A program made the position numbers and the translations under genes. A stretch of 64,000 nt of DNA from NCBI GenBank assembly GCA_963662155.1, contig OY759261.1, forward strand, positions 65,717,417 to 65,781,416. The letters are read 5' to 3'. The stretch is from Lamellibrachia columna (Eukaryota > Annelida > Polychaeta > Sabellida > Siboglinidae). The notes beneath the pieces were generated by a model. That model had not been told where the DNA came from. It saw only the letters and a list, made by a program, of their open reading frames with translations, and did no database searches. Shown here piece by piece: positions 22,526-32,827 of this stretch (its first letter is position 1; each line of letters begins with the position of its first letter).

Positions 22526-23167
22526 CCAGAATGTAGAAGGAAAAGAGGAAGGCCACAATCAACATGTAGAAGGATATGGAGGTATAGATAAACCGACTGG
22601 GGTGGAGTTCTTGGAAGAAGGCAGAGAACGCAGCGAGATATCGTACACAATGGCGGAAGTTACTAAGTGGCCTTCTGCACCAACTAGGGTGAAGTTACTA
22701 AGTGGCCTTCTGCACCAACTAGGGTGAAGTTACTAAGTGGCCTTCTGCACCAACTAGGGTGAAGTTACTAAGTGGCCTTCTGCACCAACTAGGGTGAAGT
22801 TACTAAGTGGCCTTCTGCATCAATTAGGGTGAAGTTACTAAGTGGCCTTCTGCACCAACTGGGGTGAAGTTACTAAGTGGCCTTCTGCACCAACTGGGGT
22901 GAAGTTACTAAGTGGCCTTCTGCACCAACTAGGGTGAAGTTACTAAGTGGACTTCTGCACCAACTGGGGTGAAGTTACTAAGTGGCCTTCTGCACCAACT
23001 AGGGTGAAGTTACTAAGTGGCCTTCTGCACCAACTAGGGTGAAGTTACTAAGTGGCCTTCTGCACCAACTAGGGTGAAGTTACTAAGTGGCCTTCTGCAC
23101 CAACTGGAGTGAAGTTACTAAGTGGCCTTCTGCACCAACTGGGGTGGGAAGAGGATAAGTAAGTAAG
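22526..23167 (+). pseudogene. LINE 3' end carrying an internal 35-bp minisatellite
   Basis: The left part (22526-22655) matches the LINE end at 6.03-6.15 kb: a GRPQST-like basic motif, then ttcttggaagaaggcagaga and cgtacacaatggcggaag. The right part after the array (gggaagaggataagtaagta) is the equivalent of the terminus plus tail of that LINE. The 14-unit array therefore sits within the last codons of ORF2 (the WRKLLSGLLHQLG region). Confidence 0.75.
22656..23145. repeat. 35-bp minisatellite, 14 units, inside LINE ORF2 end
   Basis: Units of gaagttactaagtggccttc followed by tgcaccaactagggt start at 22656 and every 35 bases, with few substitutions (agggt/ggggt). Each unit equals the LINE segment coding for KLLSGLLHQLG plus part of the next codons; 35 is not a multiple of three, so expansion destroyed the frame. 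Confidence 0.95.
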
Positions 23168-23629
23168 AATCCACCGGAGATCACAACAATATCCCACCCA
23201 ATCTAAACTAGACCCACTTAGTTGCGGCTAGAAGGGCTGTGTAGGCTTACAGAGGCATTTATGAAATTTGGGTCTAGAGAAATTCCTCTGCCAGCAACTG
23301 AACACGATGAGTAACGGAACAAGACTATCAAGTTTAGTAATGCTAAATATGTCGTGATTACTTTATACTGTCGTCTTGCAACTAACCGATATTTCTGAAA
23401 TCACACGTTATCGGAGTGTGAAGAAAACATTAACTGCAAAGGTTGGAACTATTTTTAGTTGACATCAGCCAGGCCAACGGGGTTGAGTTCCGCTGAAATA
23501 CGCCGAATTAAAATATGATTTAAAACACATGAGATAATAATAATAATAAGTACATTTATAAAGCGCCGTAAATCTAGACAAAAGTCCACCCAGAGACGCT
23601 GTGAGATACATAACATAGATGAGTGTTAA
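23168..23629. other. No gene recognised
   Basis: Single-copy sequence with a short (ATA)n run near 23535. Confidence 0.6.
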
Positions 23630-23669
23630 GACGGGTGGGTGTGTGGGTGTGTGGGTGAGTGTGTGTGTG

Positions 23670-23726
<57 letters not shown>

Positions 23727-23744
23727 GTGCGTGGGTGAGTGTGG

Positions 23745-23812
<68 letters not shown>

Positions 23813-23842
23813 TTGTGTGTGTGTGTGTGCGTGTGTGTGTGT
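23630..23842. repeat. (GT)n/(GTGC)n compound microsatellite
   Basis: GGGT, GT and GTGC blocks alternate, with a long pure GT section at 23750-23808. Confidence 0.97.
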
Positions 23843-24567
23843 ATAAATGGATATGTAAACTAGCTGAATAAATAGTGATAAAATTAGTTAATTAGTTAGA
23901 TAAAGAAAACGAAAAACTGCGTTACGCGTAATGTTCGCGTTGAAGTTCTTGACTATATGCCACACGAAAGGGGTGAGTTTTTAGAGAGGAGATGAGATCA
24001 CACTCACTCTGCGCACGCCTGCGCGGATATTACACAAAGCAACTGTCAATTCTCCACATGAGTCAATGAAATATAAACTAGTTTCTGAGTTGAGACAACA
24101 TTTGTATATGTAATTTTCGAACATAACGACATTTGAATACGTCGTCATGTTTCCCGCTTTTTGTTTCTATTTTGTAGACTGCCATATACAGTCATACTAT
24201 TTCTGATCGTAAAATTAGTACGTAAATGGTGTTTTATCGTATATTAATAAATAAACATGTCAACAAACTGGGCCAACCAATTGCCGTAGATCTCAGTGAG
24301 TCAAACAGTTACCCCACCTAGCGGGTCACGCAGAGACAGATCGCCACTAACCCACGTTTCTAGCACTGCCTCTGGCGGTGAAACAAACACTGGTGCGTTA
24401 CCAAGAGAGAGTCGCCATGTTGCGTCTTGTGTGTCTGAGGCGGAATATCGTCTTATCACATGCGAAGTAGTTTTTCCGGGTCCTCCGGTTTTGTTATCGT
24501 TAGTTTCACACACATCTGGTTTGCGTGTCGGTGGGCTACATTAGCTGCTGCTGACAGACGAATCAAT
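23843..24567. other. No gene recognised
   Basis: A fairly balanced stretch at 24296-24545 is open on both strands (82 and 70 codons) but shows no motif, and opposite-strand openness argues against coding. Confidence 0.5.
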
Positions 24568-24826
24568 AGAAAAAGGAACGTTATAGGAGGCGATGAAGAT
24601 TGTGGCTTCTTCCTTAATGGCATATCCGGTTATAGACGTCGCTGCCCAACTATAGAAAAAGGAACGTTATATGAGGCGATGAAGATTGTGGCTTCTTCCT
24701 TAATGGCATATCCGGTTATGGACGTCGCTGCCCAACTATAGAAAAAGGAACGTTATATGAGGCGATGAAGATTGTGGCTTCTTCCTTAATGGCATATCCG
24801 GTTATGGACGTCGCTGCCCAACTATT
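24568..24826. repeat. 86-bp tandem repeat, 3 units
   Basis: Units start at 24568, 24654 and 24740 with agaaaaaggaacgttata and end in gacgtcgctgcccaactat. Units two and three are almost identical. Confidence 0.95.
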
Positions 24827-25064
24827 TTTGCGAAACTGATGTCTTTCTCCGGCTGTTCTATCAACCGCCATCCCCGGAGACATCTGTGTGTTGTGATGTC
24901 GTTCTCTCGTCTTCGTCTTGGATTGCCTCTCCTACTTCTTCCTGCTTTCTTTTCCCTGCCACAATTCCCTCCATTATAGCCATCATTCGTGTCTGTCAAT
25001 GTGGCCAACATATTTATGTTGTTGATTGGCTTAGAACAGGTTTATCCAATGCAATGTCGATGCC

Positions 25065-25917
25065 TAGGTGCAGTGTCGTCCTGGGAGCAGTGTTGTCGCG
25101 GGAGCAGTGTCGTCCTGGGAACATTGTCGTCCTGGGAGCAGTGTCGTCCAGCTAGCAGTGTTGTCCTGGGAGCAGTGTCGTCTTGGGTGCAGTGTCGTCC
25201 TGGGCGTAGTGTTGTCCTGGGAGCAGTATCGTCCTGGGAGTAGTGTTGTCGTAGGAGCATTGTCGTCCTGGGAGCATTGTCGTCCTGGGAGCATTGTCGT
25301 CCTGGGAGCAGTGTCGTCCAGCTAGCAGTGTTGTCCTGGGAGCAGTGTCGTCTTGGGAGCAGTGTCGTCCTGGGAGTAGTGTTGTCCTGGGAGCAGTATC
25401 GTCCTGGGAGTAGTATCGTCCTGGGAGTAGTGTTGTCCTGGGAGCAGTGTCGTCCTGGGAGTAGTGTTGTCCTGGGAGCAGTGTCGTCCTGGGAGCAGTG
25501 TTATCTTGGGAGCAGTGTCGTCCTGGGAGCAGTGTCGTCCTGGGAGTAGTGTTATCCTGGGAGCAGTACCGTCCTGGGAGTAGTATCGTCATGGGAGTAG
25601 TGTTGTCCTGGGAGCAGTGTCGCCCTGGGAGCAGTGTTGTCCAGCTAGCAGTGTTGTCCTGGGAGCAGTGTTGTCCTGGGAGCAGTGTTGTCTTGGGAAC
25701 AGTGTCGTCCTGGGAGCAGTGTCGTCCTGGGAGTAGTGTTGTCCTGGGAGCAGTACCGTCCTGGGAGTAGTATCGTCCTGGGAGTAGTGTTGTCCTGGGA
25801 GCAGTGTCGTCCTGGGAGCAGTGTTGTCCAGCTAGCAGTGTTGTCCTGGGAGCAGTGTTGTCTTGGGAACAGTCTCGTCCTGGGAGCAGTGTCGTCCTGG
25901 GAGCAGCGTGTTCACTC
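25065..25917. repeat. 17-bp minisatellite, about 50 units
   Basis: The unit is gtgtcgtcctgggagca with variants tagt for cagt and cttg for cctg, and a marked variant tgtccagctagca that recurs at about 25147, 25317, 25650 and 25826, which shows higher-order duplication. All frames read open in places because the unit lacks stops in most frames. Minus-strand readings are QDDTAPRTTLLPG-type repeats and not a protein. Confidence 0.97.
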
Positions 25918-26679
25918 ACGAAATATTCGCCTGTGCAACGCATGAATAATGCGGCTGATTGGGACCAGCCGGCGTATGTGGCGATAAAAAGTAAATCGAA
26001 TACGTGAAACTGGCACTGCAGTAGAACACTGCAACATACGGCTTTTCTTTCGACCGTCGACTGAGATGCGAAGGAAAGCACTCAGTTTGGGATTTTGTTT
26101 TGACATTTTTGCAACTGCATCTCCCTGCGGAGTAGGTTACTTTGCTTGTTACGCCAGACTCAACACGAATTGATTTTTACGTTACCTAAAATATTATGCA
26201 TTTTTGTAACTGCTCGAAACACTTTACATGTAAACATGTCCACAAAATAAGCCTGCTTGAATTGTCAGCATTGTATCAATGCAGCTTGACTTCTTCGAGT
26301 TTTCTGCCAGTTGCCGGGTCTAATGTAATATTTTGGACTGGACAGTTGTCCACTTTCTCCGTTCTCAGCAGGTCTCTTGTGTTTTTTGCATCACTATTTC
26401 ATTCAATCCATTCAGTTCATCAGTCCTCTTTCGTTGGCGTTGTCCTTTCCACGATACTCTAAGCAATTTCTGTCTTTACATTACATATTCATGCATTACA
26501 GACACATGTGCTGGAATGCTATATTTGTCTTACGTTTTATAACTACAACGTGAAACATTATATGTGGCCTTGCTAATATCTGGAAAGACGATGACATAAG
26601 TGTAAGCCCGTAGAAGAGATTTGTGTGTTCCCAGTTTGGAATGCTCAGGATAAGCTAGACGTGGAGAAATAATAACATC
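25918..26679. other. No gene recognised
   Basis: Single-copy DNA with overlapping short frames only. Confidence 0.55.
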
Positions 26680-27015
26680 TTGGTCATAGATAAAGTATGG
26701 GTTAAGGAAGAAGAAGATCTGCTATGTTCCACCACGAGAAGAAAGCTGACTATGTACTGCTTTTGGGAAAGAACACCTGATACTCTGTGACTTAGTAGCA
26801 TAGAACGAGAACTACCAGGGGGGAAGAAGAGGTAGCGTAAAATGGGATGGATTAACAACACTAATCATTGGACAAATAGTGGCTAGAGAGATTGCAATTA
26901 GACACCAGCGGCCTAACTGAAGCTAAGGCTACACATCATCATGATCATTACCACCACCACCACTATCATCATTATCACCATAATCATCATCATCGACAGC
27001 GTCATCATCATCACA
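26680..27015 (+). pseudogene. Possible LINE 3' end with (ATC)n tail
   Basis: A purine-rich stretch ends in a degenerate ATC/ACC simple repeat from about 26935, the layout expected of a LINE 3' end. A broken basic reading GKKR...KMGWINN near 26820-26860 resembles the GRPRKRW-type motif of ORF2 C-termini. No intact frame remains. Confidence 0.35.
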
Positions 27016-27076
27016 ATCTTTATGCAACTAACCTTCAACACCTTCCTCCAATCTTATTTTAAGCTCACACATAATA

Positions 27077-27478
27077 TTGTTCTCAAAGTCTAAACGTCCG
27101 CGACATACAACACTACGCAGCAGCTACTTTACTTGGCTTCTTTAGATGAAGGTCCAACTGTTTGAAAAAGAAATCGATTGAAAGCATCAATTACGACTCC
27201 TGCATCTTTAATATACTTTAATCTTGTCTTGCCACCCAAATATATTGTTAATGTCCGCATTTGCAAATACTGCGGAACTTACAATGCTCGCATTCATAAA
27301 ACAGTCTTAAGTCTCTGTGATCCATGCGACCCCCGAAACACTCGTGGGGTTTATTGACGCCTGCACCCGCCCACCGCGCCCTCCCGTGTGTGTTGATTCT
27401 AACAAGTAATTCAAAATGACTGAACGACGTATTGAACCAAGACACGTATTTACTTTCGACGCGGGAGTGCGGTTCATT
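27077..27478. repeat. Dispersed repeat family X, copy 1
   Basis: It aligns by eye with 31003-31518: shared phrases are gtctaaacgtccgcgacata, ggcttctttagatgaaggtc, aatgtccgcatttgcaaa and cacgtatttactttcgacgc. Copy 2 has about 100 extra bases after catctttaatatactt. One plus-strand frame in both copies keeps a C-x2-C ... C-x2-C pattern (RICKYCGTYNARIHK, then LCDPCDPRNTRG) ending in TGA. Family unknown. Confidence 0.8.
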
Positions 27479-27614
27479 AACCGTGCTCCGGTTCTTTCAT
27501 TTGAACATGTGTACCTCCACAATACAATAAGTTACGTTGCATTATCATTAATTCAGTTTGTGTTCCAGTTCAATCGTGTTCTCATGCGAGGAGGTTGGTA
27601 GAATTGACTGGGCT

Positions 27615-27846
27615 GTGCCATAGACACTACTGTCGTGACCCAAGTGGTTGAGAGGTGGAGTTCACAGCAGGTTACATATTTTATATATTACTTCCCCTGG
27701 CATAGACACTAGGTAGAAAGAATTAAGGGATTAGCGGCTTGTAGCCTCTTCCGAGAAACACAGGCAATGTTGCGTGGTGGTGAACGAAATTGCCGAAGTT
27801 TCGCAACAACAGCAGGTCAACTCGAACACTGGCCCGATTGACAGTA
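27615..27846 (-). mobile_element. tRNA-headed SINE, minus strand, interrupted by TIR element copy 2
   Basis: Read on the minus strand, 27845-27700 gives gtgttcgagttgacctgctg and then gcgaaacttc and gtcttgttcacc-like sequence that parallels the SINE body at 2285-2340. The tail phrases tagtgtctatgcc and ggaagtaata follow. The tRNA-like head is cut off at 27846, exactly where the TIR element begins, so the transposon probably inserted in the SINE head. Confidence 0.5.
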
Positions 27847-29173
27847 GGTGAGACCGGGATAGTTGTATACAGGGGCATTTTTTACAGAGTCGTTTTACGA
27901 AAACGTAGCACACATATGGTATCACCACCGACAGTAGTTGGTTGGAAGTCAGCGGACACACCGTCCAAAATCGGGAGTTAAGAAGACGAAATGAACGAGG
28001 TGTGGGCAAAAAACAAACATGAATGAAATTTCAAACATATATATTATATAGTATTAGGGGTTATGCCAAATAGAAATTAAATTGAAATTCAGGATTTTTC
28101 ATTGTCCACGCGCGTTCAACTAAAAAAAATTGTGCTTGGGTCGAGTTGTTAAATTTTATTGGGGCAAGTTGTTACAACTGTAACAACGCTTCGCTGTTAC
28201 AAGTTGTTACAACTGTAACAACACTTCGTGCGGCTCAACCAGCGAGTTGTGTGCTGACAATGACTGAAAGAACTAAATTAATTTCACCACGGCGTGTGAA
28301 CACTTTATTTCACATGTCAAGCCTAACGTGGATTATAACCAGTACTGTAAATTATTATAACCAATACTGTAAATGCTAACAGCGTGAATATGTTTAAAAC
28401 CAAAATTGGCTTGGAAGTTTCTTAGGAGGGCGGGTTACACATAGATAAACAATTTTTGGACTCGATAAGCCAATGGCTTCCTTGTCCACTTGCCGTCTCG
28501 ATGTTTTACCTTGGAGGACAATCTTGTTAAATCTTTAAGGCATAGCCGTATTTAAGCAATTAATAAACATTACACGATTGCGCGATTCGTTGATTGATTT
28601 ATTGATTGATTGATTTATTTATTTATTGATTGATTGATTGATATTGATTGCGTACGTATGTGTATCATTCGATAAAGTTGAAGTCGCATTACATATATAT
28701 ATATTTCCAGTCAAAATGTCATGTTCCATTCAATAATGTATATTCCATTCATGATTGTTTATTATGTAGGAATCCGGGGAACGTGTCCCCTTTGGAAACT
28801 AAACAGTCAAGCTTAATATACGAAGCTGTGAACACCTACATTGTGTTAATTAATCAAATTAATGCAATAACAGTAACATGTAGGAGTAACACTTGCTTTG
28901 CAATCCACACGTTCTTTGCTGTAACAAAGTGTTCCGTGTGATGTAACAACTTGCCCTGCTTGCGGGGCTAGTTGTTACAGTCCACCTCGCCTGGGGAACT
29001 TCACATATCTACCTAACTATAATATGGAATCTCATTGACATTGGTATGGTACATTTTATTAATACGAATACTAAATTAAATGTATACGTTGAGAGAAATA
29101 ATAATAATATAACATACTCTTCACAAAAAAGTGACTTGAACTGAAAATTGTAATAACTAGCCCCGGTCTCCCC
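27847..29173. mobile_element. Composite TIR DNA transposon, copy 2 (1,327 bp)
   Basis: The left end begins ggtgagaccggg and the right end, reverse-complemented, begins ggggagaccgggg and continues ctagttattaca. TA precedes the left end; after the right end the sequence is a-TA, compatible with a TA duplication and one change. The interior parallels copy 1 for nearly its full length, including gagtcgttttacgaaaac and gacagtagttggttggaagt at the left and gaagctgtgaacacc at the right. Subterminal gtaacaacttgccc/ggggctagttgttac forms a palindrome near 28938-28978. No transposase frame exists. Confidence 0.75.
28366..28540 (+). pseudogene. CR1-like LINE tail nested in TIR element copy 2
   Basis: It starts tgtaaatgctaacagcgtga, then gggcgggttacacatagata, the UTR phrase cgataagccaatggcttcc and the end caatcttgttaaatct. 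Both junctions (cagtactgtaaatgc on the left, agcaattaata a little after the right) correspond to those in copy 1. Confidence 0.85.
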
Positions 29174-29269
29174 ATACGTACTTAGTATACTTGGTTGTAT
29201 AGTCTCAGTTGGTGGCTAGAGGCCTCAATTTATTATTGAAGATGTCCAGAGTAGGAAAAATAGTGGTAG

Positions 29270-29395
29270 AATATTTGTCATCACTCAAGAAAGATAGTAG
29301 AACTAGAAGACATGAGATAGCATTAGTAAAGGATCAGTGTAGATTGGACGACAGAAAGCACTCGTTCTCACAGAGGACAATATGAATGGAACAAA
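29270..29395 (+). pseudogene. CR1-like LINE fragment (copy H)
   Basis: The reading is SLKKDSRTRRHEIALVKDQC then RLDDRKHSFSQRT, matching the LINE C-terminus at 34.15-34.24 kb. No 3' UTR follows, so the fragment is truncated at both ends. Confidence 0.75.
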
Positions 29396-29528
29396 TGTTC
29401 GTGTTGTATTTATGTTCAAACGATTTATATCACAAAGTAAAATCGTACACGTGGTGACTTTCTAAGGACAAACAAAGAAAATACTCAATTAGGCAGATTA
29501 TAAATAAATAAAACATAATAATAATAAT

Positions 29529-30412
29529 ACATAAGTCTACAGGTAAGCCGTACTTATTTGTTATTATGTTTATTGACAAAACATAAGTCTACAGGTAAGC
29601 CGTACTTATTTGTTATTATGTTTATTGACAAAACATAAGTCTACAGGTAAGCCGTACTTATTTGTTATTATGTTTATTGACAAAACATAAGTCTACAGGT
29701 AAGCCGTACTTATTTGTTATTATGTTTATTGACAAAACATAAGTCTACAGGTAAACCGTACTTATTTGTTATTATGTTTATTGACAAAACATAAGTCTAC
29801 AGGTAAACCGTATTTATTTGTTATTATGTTTATTGACAAAACATAAGTCTACAGGTAAACCGTACTTATTTGTTATTATGTTTATTGACAAAACATAAGT
29901 CTACAGGTAAGCCGTACTTATTTGTTATTATGTTTATTAACAAAACATAAGTCTACAGGTAAACCGTACTTATTTGTTATTATGTTTATTGACAAAACAT
30001 AAGTCTACAGGTAAACCGTACTTAGTTGTTATAATGTTTATTGACAAAACATAAGTCTACAGGTAAACCGTACTTATTTGTTATTATGTTTATTGACAAA
30101 ACATAAGTCTACAGGTAAACCGTACTTATTTGTTATTATGTTTATTGACAAAACATAAGTCTACAGGTAAACCGTACTTATTTGTTATTATGTTTATTGA
30201 CAAAACATAAGTCTACATGTAAACCGTACTTATTTGTTATTATATTCATTGACAAAACATAAGTCTACAGGTAAACCGTACTTATTTGTTATAATGTTTA
30301 TTGACAAAACATAAGTCTACAGGTAAACCGTACTTATTTGTTATTATATTCATTGACAAAACATAAGTCTACAGGTAAACCGTACTTATTTGTTATAATG
30401 TTTATTGACAAA
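29529..30412. repeat. 52-bp minisatellite, 17 units
   Basis: Units start every 52 bases with acataagtctacaggtaa and end in tttattgacaaa. Early units have gtaagccg and later ones gtaaaccg; tattcattg and ataatg variants appear towards the right, so the array has a directional variant pattern. The unit length equals that of the satellite at 1-416, but the sequences are unrelated. Confidence 0.97.
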
Positions 30413-30449
30413 ACGAATGTTGGTGAACATTGTCGATATTTGACTCTAC

Positions 30450-30612
30450 GTATAACGAATACAGACTATCAGTGGGAAGTCAATCCAGGCCAGTGTTCGC
30501 CGACACATTGGAGCAATCTTTCACTCGTCCTGTTACCTCGCCCTCGGCCCCGGCATGCTACTGCTGCTACGATGACATAACACGGACGATATGTGGCTCC
30601 GTAGCAGCGGAT
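30450..30612. repeat. Dispersed repeat family Y, copy 1
   Basis: About 163 bases match 34599-34761: tataacgaatacagactatc, agtgggaagtcaatccaggc and cggacgatatgtggctccgt are shared. In both copies one plus-strand frame is open, reading YNEYRLSVGSQSRP at the start and RTICGSV near the end. The differences are mostly replacement changes, so there is no clear sign of selection on a protein. Family unknown. Confidence 0.8.
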
Positions 30613-31002
30613 GTATTGGAACGGATATTGTCGTGAAGATGTCAAATCACTTTGACCAACGCTTGCCTATATCTACATATGACGTGTTAATTAATTGATG
30701 GAATCATTTACCACCCGATTAGAATATGCAACATATGACTGTTTGGTCGGAGGAATGTTGTTAGGTCCGCTAAAGTAAATATTAGTGAGCTGTCCATGCC
30801 GGCATTTATGGCATGCCGAATGCCATTTTGTACGAACATTTCTGGGAAGGGCCATGCGAGGTCGTGTTGGGCTAACAGTCCGGGTCCTGGGATGCTTACG
30901 CGGCGTTGGGTTCCACACGGCTACGTCATTGATGACGATAATGGTTACGATAATGGTTGCGAAAATGACGAGAGCGTGCTTATCGCGTCGCCAAACTTAA
31001 TG
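30613..31002. other. No gene recognised
   Basis: Single-copy sequence. The plus-strand frames at 30785-31071 overlap each other and lack motifs. Confidence 0.55.
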
Positions 31003-31518
31003 TTGTTCTCACAGTCTAAACGTCCGCGACATACAACACTACGCCTCAGCTACTTTACTTGGCTTCTTTAGATGAAGGTCCAACTGTTAGAACATTTTTT
31101 TTATTGAACGCATCAATTTCGACTCATACATCTTTAATATACTTTCCGTCATGATATATTATACTACCCAGGCATTTAAAAAGGCATTTAAAAAGGCATT
31201 TAAAAAGCTCAGTCGCTCAACATGTTTTTCTTAATTGCTGATTTAATCTTGTCTTGCCTTGTCTTGTCTTGTCTTGTCACACAAATATACTGTCAATGTC
31301 CGCATTTGCAAAAACTGCGGAACTTACAATGTTCGCATTTATAAAACATACTTCCGTCTCTGTGATCCCTGTGACCCCCGAAACACCCGTGGGGTTTATT
31401 GACGCTTGCACCCGCCCACCGAGCCCTCCGTGTGTGTTGATTCTAAGTAATTAAAATTGACTGAACGATGTATTGAACCAAGACACGTATTTACTTTCGA
31501 CGCAGGAGGGCGGTTCAT
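31003..31518. repeat. Dispersed repeat family X, copy 2
   Basis: This is the partner of 27077-27478, with an extra segment containing three ggcatttaaaaa units (31172-31210) and a short cttgtcttgtcttgt run. The C-x2-C ... C-x2-C reading (RICKNCGTYNVRIYK, LCDPCDPRNTRG) is conserved and again stops with TGA. Confidence 0.8.
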
Positions 31519-31599
31519 ACCCAGTGCCCGTGGATATCTTTGTAACAAAATCAGATCGAGGAACACGATGAAACGTTTAAAGTATTGTACATATATGTA

Positions 31600-32757
31600 T
31601 GATTAATGCGCATCAATCAGTCCTTCCTGTTGTACTTCAATAATTGATTTGATGTCGAGTTTGATGTCCCTGCGTACGCGAAGTAGTATCAACGCATTGA
31701 AGCAGTCATGGTGCACGGCGCTCCGCGCGAAGGCTTTCACCAGTTTGAGCGCAGAATTAACACGCTCCACTCCAGCAGTTGCGACCGATAGCAGCATCAG
31801 CAAGTGAAAAATGCGGAAAAGATTGGGAACATGGAGCTGGATGTTGCATTCATTGTTTCATGTAGATTATGGACCCTTGTTTCTTCTGATGAATCCCATT
31901 GTTTCTTGTACATTCTTACTTCAGTAGATATGGACGCTGGAGATGGAAGGTCGTAGCAGGAGCATTCTTGGAGGTTGGTTATGTTAACATCTGTCAGCCG
32001 TGCCCACGTTATTGCGTAGTAACTTCAGGCCGGGCACAGCTTTCCACTGAATATCTTGTAAAATTCCTGGAGAAAGTGGTCTAGAAACGGTAGGAATACA
32101 AAACGTCGCCAGTATATTTATGTCTGCTTCCACGTTGTTTCGCGTGGTCTACCTCCAACAGCGTCCTAGGATCGAGATCGCTGTCACTGTCTCAGCAATG
32201 TTGATACTTTCTGCAGTCGTCTTGTAGATCTCACTGTATTGGTCTGATGTCGATAACGATGCCCTTTACCAGAATGACTTCTTCGTAGGCCCAGAGAACA
32301 TCCTGCGTAGAACTCTGGAACAACTTGCTGGGTGCTACGGTGAATTCAAAACATGCACCGACTCACTTGGAATGCAGCGATGAATGCAGAATGCAAAGTA
32401 GACCAAAATCACCAATCACTGTTTATGAACTCCATTTTTTGCCTTCATTGTTCGAAATAGCAGTCAGGCAATCAAGGATGTTTTCATACATTTCACGAAA
32501 CTCCCCCCAGTGTAGCGTGTCGTTCCACCCACCTGTTCTACACAGTAGTTTCGCCTGTCCAACACCCACTTCCTTCACGCTTCCTCCGACCCTTGATCTC
32601 CTCTGTAGATTGTTCTAGTCGTAGTTGTCCGTTGTGCGAGTATTTGAGGAATATAACAAGGCCCTGCAGGGCAGACATCACGTGTTGTACTTCAGGAACC
32701 TCACATGCCTTGGATAGTGCCAGATTCAGTGGTAATGATGTGCCCTCAGCTTAATTA
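31600..32757 (-). pseudogene. hAT-family transposase-like pseudogene (THAP12/ZMYM-type)
   Basis: Minus-strand readings, in order from high to low coordinates, resemble a hAT transposase. They are an LSKACEVPEVQHVMSALQGL segment (about 32735-32665), NRWVERHATLG (about 32535-32505), a GIL-x-IF region near 32060, KKQWDSSEETRVHNLHETMN (about 31900-31850), and the C-terminal dimerisation motif ATAGVERVNSALKLVKAF followed by ARSAVHHDCFNALILLRVRR (31803-31603). V-E-R-x-x-S-x-L-K and the R-x-N-x-L-x-L-L-x-V pattern are hallmarks of the hAT C-terminal domain. Several frameshifts and stops break the sequence, so it is dead. Whether it was a transposon or a domesticated gene copy cannot be told from the window. 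Confidence 0.75.
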
Positions 32758-32827
32758 AAGTTATTTATCACACAAGAGAAAAGCCCAAAAACAAATTTTT
32801 TTTCAAGCAAAAGGGGGGCGGGGGCTA

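Noticed and set aside
25152..26081. A 309-codon minus-strand frame
   Set aside because: Two thirds is the 17-bp array read as QDDTAPRTTLLPG repeats; no start context or domain.
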